Origin: Anaerostipes amylophilus
GTDB taxonomy: Bacteria; Bacillota; Clostridia; Lachnospirales; Lachnospiraceae
NCBI RefSeq assembly: GCF_025567365.1
Contig: NZ_JAOQJG010000010.1
Coordinates: 1-31,947, forward strand
Length of the DNA: 31,947 bases
Reading direction: 5' to 3'
Part shown: positions 16,313 to 24,846 of the stretch, in pieces
Numbering within the stretch: position 1 is the first letter of the stretch
Layout of the letters: each line of letters begins with the position of its first letter
Position numbers and translations under genes: made by a program
The notes under the pieces: generated by a model
Seen by the model: the letters and a program-made list of their open reading frames with translations, nothing else
Told to the model about the DNA's origin: nothing
Databases searched by the model: none

Positions 16313-17425
16313 TTATTTTTGATTCTTACTATATAAAAATGCTGCGATCCAAGAAGTTACTGGAACTGCCATGATCACACCAAGACTTGATGATAAACCC
16401 TGCATGATCTCGATTCCTACCGAATACATATTGATCACTTGCTGGTATTCATAATTGTATGCAAAAATAAATACTAATGTATTGATCGATCCCCCTGTAA
16501 AAGCAAGGATCAGTGTATTGGTCATCGTTCCCATCATATCTCTTCCGACATTCATTCCTGATTGAAACAATTCTTTTGTCATCATTTGTGGATTTTGTTC
16601 TTTTAATTCGTTTAATGTTGATGCAATCGACATTCCAACATCCATAACAGCGCCTAATGATGCGATTAAAATTCCTGCAAATAGGAGTTCTCCGATCTTT
16701 ATATCCGTCATCTCTCCTACATAAACAAGATTTTCTATATCCGATACATTATATCCTGTGATTGATGTTACTTGTCCAAAGATTAATGCAAATGCTCCAG
16801 AAAACACCACCCCTATGACAGTTCCAAGCATTGCAGCTACTGATTTCTTCGTAATCCCATCGACCATGCACATCGTAACAATCGTTGTAAATGCAACCAC
16901 CAGTACAGCTGCCAATATTGGCGATATTCCTTTATAGATCATTGGAAGGAAAATAAAAAAGATACAAAGCATTGTAAAGACCAAACTTAAGATTGATGAA
17001 ATTCCTTTCCTTCCACCGACTGCAACCACGATTGCTACAAAAATGGCTGCCATCAGCCATACCATAGGACCTCTGTTTACACTATATACAGAAGCTACGA
17101 ATTCTCCATTTGATTCATTCACGATCGCTATGACTTTCATTCCCTTTTTACATTTTGCACCAAATAAATAGCTCTGGGAACTTGTTGCCTCTATTGTTTT
17201 TCCTTTATGATCTCCAGATAAAAGTTTTAATTCTACGGTTTGTTTTCCACTTCCACTATTGGATAAATTTCCAGAGATCACTTTTGTTACTTCTGCTTTT
17301 TCAAAATTTCTTCCATCTGTATCAAGAAGTTTTGTCTTCTCAATTCCAGAAAATGAAAAAAACAGCAGAAGAAAGAGAATGCCTGCAATCAGCAGACACA
17401 CTCTTTTCATCTGTTTTTGTTTCAT
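16313..17425 (-). CDS. YibE/F-family multi-pass membrane protein
   Basis: A 370-aa protein with an N-terminal membrane helix (CLLIAGILFLLLFFSFSG), an extracytoplasmic region of about 90 residues with an OB-like beta segment (VISGNLSNSGSGKQTVELKL), then about seven membrane helices with the family segment GAVMDVGMSIASTLNEL. The YibE/F family is widespread in Firmicutes and has no firmly established function; transport has been suggested. Its ATG follows the phosphatase stop after 2 bases and has no good ribosome-binding site of its own, so translational coupling is likely. A terminator follows. Confidence 0.87.
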   Translation of the reverse strand: MKQKQMKRVCLLIAGILFLLLFFSFSGIEKTKLLDTDGRNFEKAEVTKVISGNLSNSGSGKQTVELKLLSGDHKGKTIEATSSQSYLFGAKCKKGMKVIAIVNESNGEFVASVYSVNRGPMVWLMAAIFVAIVVAVGGRKGISSILSLVFTMLCIFFIFLPMIYKGISPILAAVLVVAFTTIVTMCMVDGITKKSVAAMLGTVIGVVFSGAFALIFGQVTSITGYNVSDIENLVYVGEMTDIKIGELLFAGILIASLGAVMDVGMSIASTLNELKEQNPQMMTKELFQSGMNVGRDMMGTMTNTLILAFTGGSINTLVFIFAYNYEYQQVINMYSVGIEIMQGLSSSLGVIMAVPVTSWIAAFLYSKNQK

Positions 17426-17427
17426 TG

Positions 17428-19593
17428 TTATTTCACAGTTGCTTTCAGAACTTTACTGTAAGAACCGTAGATTTTCTTACCTTTGACTACTTTGTATGCA
17501 CGAACCTTTACATAGCATTTCTTCTTTGATTTTAATGATTTGATCGTATAAGTAGTTTTTGTTGTATTTTTTACTTTTGCATTCTTAAAGTTCTTGTTTG
17601 CTGCATATTTAATCTCATATCCAGATACAGATGCTTTTTTGATCTTAACTGTTACTTTCTTTTTCCCAGCTTTCAGCGTTGCAGATGCTTTTGCTACTAC
17701 AACTTTCTTTTCTAATGCTGCTTTTGCATTTGTCAGAGCTTTTAATGCATTTTCTACTTCACTTTTTGTTGCCTTTTTATCTGCTGCAACTTTCTTAGCT
17801 CCTGCAAGTGCCTGTTCAAAGACTCTGTAGCTTTGTGTTGTATATGTATTTTTCTGTTTTACAATACTTTCTGCTGCTTTAATTTCTTTATTGAGTGATG
17901 CTACATCTCCTTTGCTCTTTGTGATAGAAAATGTTTCGTCAATCTTTTCATCATTGTCTGTACGATATGTATTGATCGTTAAATTGTTTTCTGTCACGTC
18001 TACAACAGAATATGTTGGAACATCTTCTTGCCAGCGGTGTGCAATGTATGTCTGCTGTCTTGGTACCAGATCATAATACTTACTTCCTGAAGAAGAACCA
18101 GCTGTCATATAAAGGACACCTTCTGGATTGATCACAGAACTTCCTTGTTTTTTGACAGTTTCAATTGCTTTTTCATCCATGATACTCTTAAGGTATGATA
18201 AGTATTTCTGGTCTTTTTCATCTGTGCTGTCATTTTTGATATTTGCTGGTGCTACAGTTCTTGTTGTTGGATTTTCACCCGCATCCATATCTTTCTTTAA
18301 TTCTGCATCAAACTCATCGTCTGTATAATCATTGGCTTTTGTTCCGCCTAATAACATTTTAGATCTGGAATATGCATGATCATGACCTGTTAATACCACG
18401 TCAACATCATTTTGTTCAAAAATCGGTGTTAACTGGTATCTTAAATTTGTGATCTCTGGCTCGTTGGAATGTTCTGCTGAACCATAGATATCCTGATGCA
18501 GTGTTACGATTCTCCATTTGCAGTCTTTATTTGCTGCAACTGTCTGCTCAATAAACTGTTCATGTTCTGCTACATTGGTATCTTGTGTATTTAACATGAT
18601 AAATAAGGCATTTCCATATTTGAAATAATAATCTCCACCAACTACCTTATTACTCCCAAGCTCACTGGCATTGGTTCTGTTAAAATGATAGGTATAGTTT
18701 GCGTTATCTGCATCATGGTTACCTACCGTTGTCGCCACTGGAAGTGATTTTAATGCTTCCGGACTTAAATATCCAGTATATTCAATCTCACTTTTTGATG
18801 CATCTTTGTTTGGTGATTTTTTCTTTGTTGTCTGAATCTGGTCACCTGCAGATACGACAAAACTTAACTTGTTATCTGTCTTTTCTAATGCCGCATTTAA
18901 AGTGGATGACCAGTTAAACGCATCACTTTTTACTGCATTAGACTGTGCATCGTAAAATTCTTTACTGTCTTTTCCTTTTAATTCATTGGAAGATCCGATC
19001 TGTGGGTCTCCCACAAATGCAAATGAAAAGTCCTTTTTAGATTTCGTTGTATATGCAGCTGGTTTTGTATAGCCATTTCCGTTGTCATAACTATAATAGT
19101 ATGTTTTATTTTCTTTTAATCCTGTTGCTGTTACTTTATTAGAATTATATGTTCCACCATTGCTGTCCTGCTCATCTTTTACTTCTGTTTGTTCTGCCTC
19201 GTATACTTTGGCATTTTTCATATTACGTCCTTCACCAATGATCAGTTTTGGAACATTACTATCTTTCTGATCTGGAGAAATTGCTTGTACTTTGGCTTCC
19301 ACATCCGCATTTGAATTATTATCATTTGTCTGTTTTGGTGTGTACCATGCAAAATTCAGTTCTGTTGCATTACTTCCTGGTGATAATGAAATTTGTGTCC
19401 AGTCATTTTTTAAAGTTTCCCATTCTTTCTGCCAACGATTCCACTGCGTCGTTGTTCCCATTGTCTGTGCAATTTCTGCTGCGTTTGACTTGCCATCTGG
19501 AGCCGCACTTGCAAATACTGGAGCTGCATTTGCCGCAGAAAGTGTCAATGCTAATGCACTGATCATCATTTGTTTTCTCCAATTAGATTTCAT
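17428..19593 (-). CDS. Secreted purple acid phosphatase-like metallophosphoesterase with FIVAR and FN3-like tail
   Basis: A 721-aa exported enzyme. A signal peptide (residues 1-29) is followed by an N-terminal FN3-like domain as in purple acid phosphatases, then the metallophosphoesterase core with metal ligands in FVGDPQIGSS, SAGDQIQ, VGNHDAD, TLHQDIYG and LTGHDHAYSRS. A FIVAR-like helical repeat (about residues 570-635) and a C-terminal basic FN3-like module (KAGKKKVTVKIKKASVSGYE to the end) follow and probably bind the cell surface. There is no LPxTG or membrane anchor. GGAGG lies 6 bases before the ATG. It is the first gene of a pair with YibE/F. It likely removes phosphate from extracellular phosphoesters; the natural substrate is unknown. 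Confidence 0.9.
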   Translation of the reverse strand: MKSNWRKQMMISALALTLSAANAAPVFASAAPDGKSNAAEIAQTMGTTTQWNRWQKEWETLKNDWTQISLSPGSNATELNFAWYTPKQTNDNNSNADVEAKVQAISPDQKDSNVPKLIIGEGRNMKNAKVYEAEQTEVKDEQDSNGGTYNSNKVTATGLKENKTYYYSYDNGNGYTKPAAYTTKSKKDFSFAFVGDPQIGSSNELKGKDSKEFYDAQSNAVKSDAFNWSSTLNAALEKTDNKLSFVVSAGDQIQTTKKKSPNKDASKSEIEYTGYLSPEALKSLPVATTVGNHDADNANYTYHFNRTNASELGSNKVVGGDYYFKYGNALFIMLNTQDTNVAEHEQFIEQTVAANKDCKWRIVTLHQDIYGSAEHSNEPEITNLRYQLTPIFEQNDVDVVLTGHDHAYSRSKMLLGGTKANDYTDDEFDAELKKDMDAGENPTTRTVAPANIKNDSTDEKDQKYLSYLKSIMDEKAIETVKKQGSSVINPEGVLYMTAGSSSGSKYYDLVPRQQTYIAHRWQEDVPTYSVVDVTENNLTINTYRTDNDEKIDETFSITKSKGDVASLNKEIKAAESIVKQKNTYTTQSYRVFEQALAGAKKVAADKKATKSEVENALKALTNAKAALEKKVVVAKASATLKAGKKKVTVKIKKASVSGYEIKYAANKNFKNAKVKNTTKTTYTIKSLKSKKKCYVKVRAYKVVKGKKIYGSYSKVLKATVK

Positions 19594-19700
19594 ATATACC
19601 TCCTAATACTCTTGCTTTTAGCATTTTCCTTGTTCATTAAAAAATTTTATCAGATATATGTAAATTCTAATTTCAAATAAATGTAAACATTTTGTAAAAT

Positions 19701-19744
19701 AACAAGGATATATGAAGTTTTATGTTTCTTCATATATCCTTGTT
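19701..19744. terminator. Bidirectional-looking terminator hairpin
   Basis: A perfect 17-bp stem (AACAAGGATATATGAAG with 19728-19744) and a 10-base loop, directly after the dehydrogenase stop. A TTATTTT run follows on the minus strand. It isolates the dehydrogenase from the phosphatase gene. Confidence 0.85.
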
Positions 19745-19745
19745 G

Positions 19746-20999
19746 TTATTTTTCAAAATGCTTCAACAAAATACTTTCTGCTTCCGAATTCCACAACCCT
19801 CCATGATTACTGCATGCGTCTGCCAATTGTGCGAATACTGGATCAGTTTCTCCAAGCTTTCTAAAATCTTCAATTGCTGTAAGCGGGAGATCTATCTGTG
19901 GGTAGATGATCTTTTTAGACCCTGGCATTTTCTTTAAATACAAAGTCGTATCTACGATTGCATTGATTCCACCAATATGTGTGATTCCTATTGCCGGGTT
20001 CATCTTTTTATTCTCAATCAGTTCAAGTGCTTCGACCATATCAGATCGTAATCCTCCTGAAGATCCAATCAGTTTGGTCTTTAAATAATGACTTCCATAG
20101 ATATTCATTCCTGCACGATAGTTCTTATCAGCTGTAGCTGCATAAATATTCATACAACCATCCATTGCCATAATGCGGTTTCCTATCTCTGCTACACATT
20201 TTGGGGGTGCATAAACAAAGACATCATCATAGCCTTTTTCATTTGTCATTGCTAATAATACTGGTACAGAGTCTGTTACCATCGATGGATTGATATAGTA
20301 TAGTTCTACTCCGTGTCTCCTGCCTTCCTCAACCGGAATGATCTTCCTGACTTTCTCTAAACGTTCCTTATTCGTATCGGTGATCACTAAACGCTTGGGT
20401 TTCCTATCCATTTCAAGTACATATCGAATGGCCATAAGCCCCATAGGTCCTGCTCCTCCGAGAATGATCGTATTCCCACCTTCTTTGATGCCTGATATAT
20501 GATCATGAGATCCTTGTTTACTGTGATAATTTGAGTGGAAACTGCTTACTACACTGTATAATGCCTGTGCCTGAGCAAGCTCATAAAACGCTCCGGCTTC
20601 TCTTTGTATCAAACATCCTTTCTCTATAACATCTCCCGGTACAATACAATAGGTAGCTGCTCCACCAAAATATGGGTAAGAATATCCTGGTGATTCAATC
20701 TGAAGTGGAATCTCAGGTACGATCACAAATTTCTTTCCTTCCTGATATTCATCCTTCCATCTTTCTCCTACCTTCGCAATTGTTCCTGAAAATTCGTGTC
20801 CGATCAGTACTGGTTTCTTCTTAATATTCTTTGGTACTCGTAAATGCCGCTGTGCCAAAGTGATCTCTTTTAGCGTTGACATAGCAATCCCATTACATTC
20901 AATCTTCAACAGTACTTCATCTTCTGTGATATCAGGGATTTCAAATTCTTCCAGACGTATATCTTTGACTCCATAGAGTCTGACTCCTTTGATCTTCAT
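19746..20999 (-). CDS. Zinc-type (MDR) alcohol/polyol dehydrogenase, L-sorbose-1-phosphate reductase-like
   Basis: About 417 aa of the medium-chain dehydrogenase superfamily. It shows VLIGHEFSGTIAKVG (catalytic-domain GHE motif), the Rossmann GGAGPMGLMAIRYV with acidic VITDTN for NAD(P) and a long insert, most like SorE-type sorbose-1-phosphate reductases. The usual ICGSD ligand segment reads IAMST here and the four-Cys structural zinc cluster is absent, so metal use is doubtful. The frame begins at 21056, but the ATG at 20999 (MKIKGVRLYG), with GGGGGC upstream, matches the family start. It stands alone; no sugar PTS genes are nearby, so the polyol substrate is uncertain. Confidence 0.8.
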   Translation of the reverse strand: MKIKGVRLYGVKDIRLEEFEIPDITEDEVLLKIECNGIAMSTLKEITLAQRHLRVPKNIKKKPVLIGHEFSGTIAKVGERWKDEYQEGKKFVIVPEIPLQIESPGYSYPYFGGAATYCIVPGDVIEKGCLIQREAGAFYELAQAQALYSVVSSFHSNYHSKQGSHDHISGIKEGGNTIILGGAGPMGLMAIRYVLEMDRKPKRLVITDTNKERLEKVRKIIPVEEGRRHGVELYYINPSMVTDSVPVLLAMTNEKGYDDVFVYAPPKCVAEIGNRIMAMDGCMNIYAATADKNYRAGMNIYGSHYLKTKLIGSSGGLRSDMVEALELIENKKMNPAIGITHIGGINAIVDTTLYLKKMPGSKKIIYPQIDLPLTAIEDFRKLGETDPVFAQLADACSNHGGLWNSEAESILLKHFEK

Positions 21000-21129
21000 G
21001 GTCTTTCGCCCCCTAAGTTTGTCAAATGTCAATGTCGCATTATGATAATTGTTCAATTAGTCTTTTTTATTATAACATAGGATGAAGGGAAAAAGAACTG
21101 GTAAAATTGTGCGACGGTAGGATTTCGTA

Positions 21130-21178
21130 TATGTTAAAGGAGATTGGCTGATAATTTTTGTATTCATTAACAGAAGAT
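21130..21178 (+). repeat. Degenerate dispersed repeat, copy 2
   Basis: Matches 11748-11796 at 41 of 49 bases. It lies in the 423-base gap between the dehydrogenase start and the pyrG end, next to the MITE-like palindrome. No coding remnant was seen beside it. Confidence 0.6.
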
Positions 21179-21278
21179 AAAAGAAATCTATTACTTAAAA
21201 ATATAAATCAATACATTAAAGCATACACACCGCCTTAAATTTTTCAATCTTGTGAATTGTCCACACTATAAACTTCTG

Positions 21279-21392
21279 GTATATGATAAAAAATAAATAA
21301 GCAACCGAAAGCGATGCATTGGAATTTTGCCATATTTTGAACAAAATTCCACCGCAGCACTTTCAGTTGCTTATTTATTTTTTATCATATAC
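21279..21392. repeat. MITE-like long imperfect palindrome
   Basis: Two 51-base arms (21279-21329 and 21342-21392) match as inverted repeats at 46 of 51 positions around a 12-base centre. The outermost 27 bases are identical (starting GTATATGATAAAAAATAAAT). The size, AT-richness and absence of a reading frame fit a small non-autonomous element or a very long RNA hairpin. It starts 31 bases after the pyrG stop and could also end pyrG transcription. No clear target-site duplication was identified. Confidence 0.7.
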
Positions 21393-21422
21393 TCGAAATC
21401 TACAGTTGGCCAACACACAAAT

Positions 21423-23030
21423 TTATTTCCCTTGATGTTTCAATGCTGCCTCAACAAATCCCTTAAATAAAGGATGTGCCTTATTAGGTCTAGATTTGAA
21501 TTCAGGATGTGCCTGTGTTGCCACAAACCATGGATGTTCTGGAATCTCTACCATCTCTACGATTCTTCCATCTGGTGAACATCCAGATAACATCATTCCA
21601 TTCTCCTGAAGAACATCACGATATTTGTTATTTACTTCATATCTGTGACGGTGTCTTTCATGGATTTCTTTTTCTCCATATAATTCATATGCCTTGGATC
21701 CTTCTGTTAATACACATGGATAAGATCCTAAACGTAAAGTTCCTCCAAGATCTGTAACTCCATCCTGATCTGCCATAATATGAACCATTGGATGTGTTGT
21801 CTCTGGATTAAATTCCTTGCTGTGTGCATCTGCAAATCCTAAGACATGGCGTCCGAATTCTACTAATGTAAGCTGCATTCCTAAACAAATTCCAAGATAT
21901 GGAATCTTATTTTCTCTTGCATATTTGATCGCACAGATCATTCCTTCAATACCACGATCTCCGAATCCACCTGGAACTAAGATTCCGTGAACCCCACCTA
22001 ACATCTCATCTACATTGTAAGAGCTGATTCTCTCTGAATCTACCCAACGGATCTTAACATTGGCAGAATTAGCAACTCCTGCATGCTCTAATGATTCAAC
22101 AACACTGATGTATGCATCATGTAAAGATACATATTTACCAACTAAGGCAATTTCTACCTGATGTTTTGGATGTTTCCAAGCATCGATCATCTTCTTCCAA
22201 TCATCAAGATCTGGATCTGGGCATGGCATATTTAAACATTCACATACTTCGTGTGCCAGATGTTCTTTCTCCATCATCAGAGGTACTTCATATAATACTT
22301 CTGCATCTAAGTTCTGAATGACTCTTGAACGGTCTACATTACAGAACTGAGCAATCTTTCTCTTGATCCCGTCATCTAATGGATAATCTGAACGACAAAC
22401 AAGGATATCTGGCTGGATTCCCATTCCCTGTAAATCTTTCACACTTGCCTGTGTTGGTTTTGTCTTTAATTCTCCTGAACTCTTTAAGTATGGAATTAAT
22501 GTTACATGAATCAAAATGCAGTTTTCATGTCCTACTTCATGCTGGAACTGTCTTAATGCCTCTAAGAATGGCTGACTCTCGATATCTCCGACTGTTCCTC
22601 CGATCTCGATGATCGCTACTTCCTGATCACTTGGATCTTCGCTTCTGTAAAAACGGCTCTTGATCTCATTTGTTACATGTGGGATTACCTGTACTGTGTT
22701 ACCACCGTAATCTCCACGACGTTCTTTGGATAAGATACTCCAATATACTTTACCTGTTGTAACGTTTGATTTCTTGTTCAGTCCTTCATCGATAAATCTT
22801 TCATAATGTCCAAGGTCTAAGTCTGTCTCTGCTCCATCATCTGTTACGAAAACTTCTCCGTGCTGGATTGGATTCATTGTTCCTGGGTCAATGTTGATGT
22901 ATGGATCAAACTTCTGGCTTGTGACATGATAGCCTCTGGCTTTTAGTAATCGTCCCAGAGAAGCTGCCGTGATTCCTTTACCTAATCCAGATACAACTCC
23001 TCCTGTGACAAATACGTACTTTACTGGCAT
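21423..23030 (-). CDS. pyrG: CTP synthase (glutamine-hydrolysing)
   Basis: A 535-aa enzyme converting UTP, ATP and glutamine to CTP. The synthetase domain begins KYVFVTGGVVSGLGKGITAASLG (P-loop) and includes FDPYINIDPGTMNP and the VIPHVTNEIK segment. The C-terminal class I glutamine amidotransferase has the nucleophile Cys in YLGICLGMQL and the downstream His in THPEFKSRP-like AHPEFKSRPNK. Length and motif order are standard. The ATG has AGGAGG 7 bases upstream. It is transcribed alone from a promoter at 23091-23119. I see no pyrimidine attenuator hairpin of the Bacillus type in the short leader. Confidence 0.98.
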   Translation of the reverse strand: MPVKYVFVTGGVVSGLGKGITAASLGRLLKARGYHVTSQKFDPYINIDPGTMNPIQHGEVFVTDDGAETDLDLGHYERFIDEGLNKKSNVTTGKVYWSILSKERRGDYGGNTVQVIPHVTNEIKSRFYRSEDPSDQEVAIIEIGGTVGDIESQPFLEALRQFQHEVGHENCILIHVTLIPYLKSSGELKTKPTQASVKDLQGMGIQPDILVCRSDYPLDDGIKRKIAQFCNVDRSRVIQNLDAEVLYEVPLMMEKEHLAHEVCECLNMPCPDPDLDDWKKMIDAWKHPKHQVEIALVGKYVSLHDAYISVVESLEHAGVANSANVKIRWVDSERISSYNVDEMLGGVHGILVPGGFGDRGIEGMICAIKYARENKIPYLGICLGMQLTLVEFGRHVLGFADAHSKEFNPETTHPMVHIMADQDGVTDLGGTLRLGSYPCVLTEGSKAYELYGEKEIHERHRHRYEVNNKYRDVLQENGMMLSGCSPDGRIVEMVEIPEHPWFVATQAHPEFKSRPNKAHPLFKGFVEAALKHQGK

Positions 23031-23090
23031 GTTTTTTCCTCCTATATGTGAATTACTACTACTTTCTTATATTATTCCATTCAAAACAAT

Positions 23091-23119
23091 ATCATATCAT
23101 ATTATTTTTCATTTGTCAT
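23091..23119 (-). promoter_or_regulatory. pyrG promoter
   Basis: Reading leftward: ATGACA (23114-23119), 17-base spacer, TATGAT (23091-23096). The leader of about 55 bases ends in AGGAGG. It begins just after the terminator of the upstream RNA gene. Confidence 0.7.
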
Positions 23120-23140
23120 TGTGATTTCTTAAAAATGCAG

Positions 23141-23183
23141 AAAAATGGTTCTGATCCTTTTAAACTATAAAAGAATCAGAACC
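23141..23183 (-). terminator. Terminator of the 6S-like RNA
   Basis: A 16-bp stem (GGTTCTGAT..., one G-U pair) with a 5-base loop, followed on the minus strand by A then TTTTT. Confidence 0.82.
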
Positions 23184-23204
23184 CTTGTTGTCATCATGCA
23201 AAAG

Positions 23205-23384
23205 AGAAAGTGCCTGTATCACATTATCTAGATAGAGGATTGTAGATAAATAAAATGATTGTTGATGATGATCTAAATTACAAATGTTTGAGATTCTTTG
23301 GGGTATGGGCGATGAATCATCGCAGGAAAACCTAAGATCTCGATCTGTTTATTATAGGGGAGTTATGTGCTACAAGCACTTTCT
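23205..23384 (-). ncRNA. ssrS: Probable 6S RNA
   Basis: A non-coding stretch of about 180 bases bounded by a closing stem: minus-strand AGAAAGTGCTTGTA (23384-23371) pairs with 23218-23205, and the stem extends through ATGTG/CACAT. Inside is a large unpaired bubble containing CCCCTATAAT, then an apical arm (GAGATCTTAGGTT with a GCGATG...CATCGC tip). This closing-stem, central-bubble, apical-arm layout and the length are those of 6S RNA, which mimics an open promoter and binds RNA polymerase. A TTGACA promoter places the start at about 23384, the first base of the closing stem, and a terminator follows. The identification rests on structure, not on a database match; another structured RNA is possible. 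Confidence 0.7.
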
Positions 23385-23390
23385 ACCCAT

Positions 23391-23419
23391 AATTTACCAT
23401 ATCATTTTATTTTTGTCAA
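23391..23419 (-). promoter_or_regulatory. Promoter of the 6S-like RNA
   Basis: TTGACA (23414-23419), exact 17-base spacer, TAAATT (23391-23396). The -35 overlaps the TGA stop (23416-23418) of the preceding membrane-protein gene. It predicts a start near 23384. Confidence 0.8.
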
Positions 23420-24846
23420 TTATTTCCTTTACTTTTTTTGTAAAAATTTACATAATTATCATCATGATCACTATCAACTAAAGAAACGATCTGATTTTCA
23501 CTATTTCCATAGCTATATGTCCAGTTCCCAAGTTCTCCATTCTGGGCATTCTTCTTTGACAAAGATACAGAATTAAATTCTTCTAACCATTTTTGTGCAT
23601 CTTCAGATGCAATACCCATTTTCTCAAAGCATGCTTTCATAAATATATTTTCTTCTTTTGTAAATCCTTTTAATTCATCTGCCTTGTCCCAGTAAATCAA
23701 TAACTGCTTGATCTTGTGATCCTTCATAAAGATCTGGACATTTTTCTTGGCATACAGACCCTCATCATTATAGGAACGAAGAATAATTTCCTTTGAAGAT
23801 GCTCCACTTTGATCCGCTATGACTGTCCATAATGCTCTTCCGCTTTGTGGAAGTTCTGATAGATTGCTCTTTATGCCAAGTATTTTGTTTGCATCAAAAC
23901 GAATGATAAAACGCTTGTAATTATAGAAAATTGACAAACCATTTTTCTCGAATTTATGCCATTTATCTGTATTATGAAGCAAATATGTTTTATTTCCTGC
24001 TTTTACTTTGATTCCTGCCTGATCATTTTCACATTGTTCCATCCACTTTTTAATACCCTTGTATCCGGATTTTTCCATCATATTGATCAGTTTGGTATCC
24101 TTCATGGAAATCTGGGCTGTTCCATTGATGCATACTTTATGCTCATCATCTGTTGCATATAAAAGTCCATCCTTATAATGCCATTTCAGAGCTCTGACAT
24201 CTTGTTTCTCTGAATCTGTCAGTTTTTGATAATTTTCTTCCAATGTATTATCTGGTCTTTGGATAATCTTATAAAATCCTGTGTCATCATAGCTGTCAAA
24301 ATCTTCATCAGAATCAATGTCCTCATCGGATTTCTTTTCAGCGAACTTGTCAGCTACAACATTTTCTGCAAACAACCGCATTTCATATTCTCCAGTTGAC
24401 CCAATGCCAATATTTGATGCCCATTCATCATAACTGCTGCTGTTACTTAAAAACTGTGCTGCAATCGTATCATCTGATCTTATGATCTTATATAATGATT
24501 TCAGCCATTTATCATTTTTCGCTGTTCCTGCTTTTGAGGATTCATCTGCTGTCTTTTTAATTTTATTTTTTGTGATAAGATTTCTTTCCTTCGCAGAAAG
24601 ACGGATCGTTGATACAAATTTTTCTCCATTCACTAAAGGATAGATGAATAATGCGGCTGCTGCACAAAATCCAAGAAAGATTCCTGCCTGTTTTACTCTT
24701 CTTCTTTTTTTCAACGATACCTGATACCATTTTTTCTGTAGTTTTGATGGATGTCGGTAAAGCACAACTCCCACTGCGATCAGAAATGCTAAAAGAAGCA
24801 GTGGCAATAAGATAATGATCACTCCCAATGATAAGCTCATATACAT
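23416..24846 (-). CDS. Membrane-anchored protein of the ABC operon, unknown function
   Basis: A 476-aa protein not assigned to a known family. Two membrane helices lie near the N-terminus (LGVIIILLPLLLLAFLIAVGVVLY, about residues 7-30, and QAGIFLGFCAAAALFIYPLV, about 53-72). The remaining 400 residues appear to be one large extracytoplasmic domain, rich in Lys, Asp and aromatic residues, with an acidic stretch EKKSDEDIDSDEDFDSYDD. The ATG overlaps the stop of the upstream permease (TAATG) and has AAGGAGGG upstream, so it is part of the ABC operon. It may be an accessory or substrate-sensing subunit. Confidence 0.75.
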   Translation of the reverse strand: MYMSLSLGVIIILLPLLLLAFLIAVGVVLYRHPSKLQKKWYQVSLKKRRRVKQAGIFLGFCAAAALFIYPLVNGEKFVSTIRLSAKERNLITKNKIKKTADESSKAGTAKNDKWLKSLYKIIRSDDTIAAQFLSNSSSYDEWASNIGIGSTGEYEMRLFAENVVADKFAEKKSDEDIDSDEDFDSYDDTGFYKIIQRPDNTLEENYQKLTDSEKQDVRALKWHYKDGLLYATDDEHKVCINGTAQISMKDTKLINMMEKSGYKGIKKWMEQCENDQAGIKVKAGNKTYLLHNTDKWHKFEKNGLSIFYNYKRFIIRFDANKILGIKSNLSELPQSGRALWTVIADQSGASSKEIILRSYNDEGLYAKKNVQIFMKDHKIKQLLIYWDKADELKGFTKEENIFMKACFEKMGIASEDAQKWLEEFNSVSLSKKNAQNGELGNWTYSYGNSENQIVSLVDSDHDDNYVNFYKKSKGNN

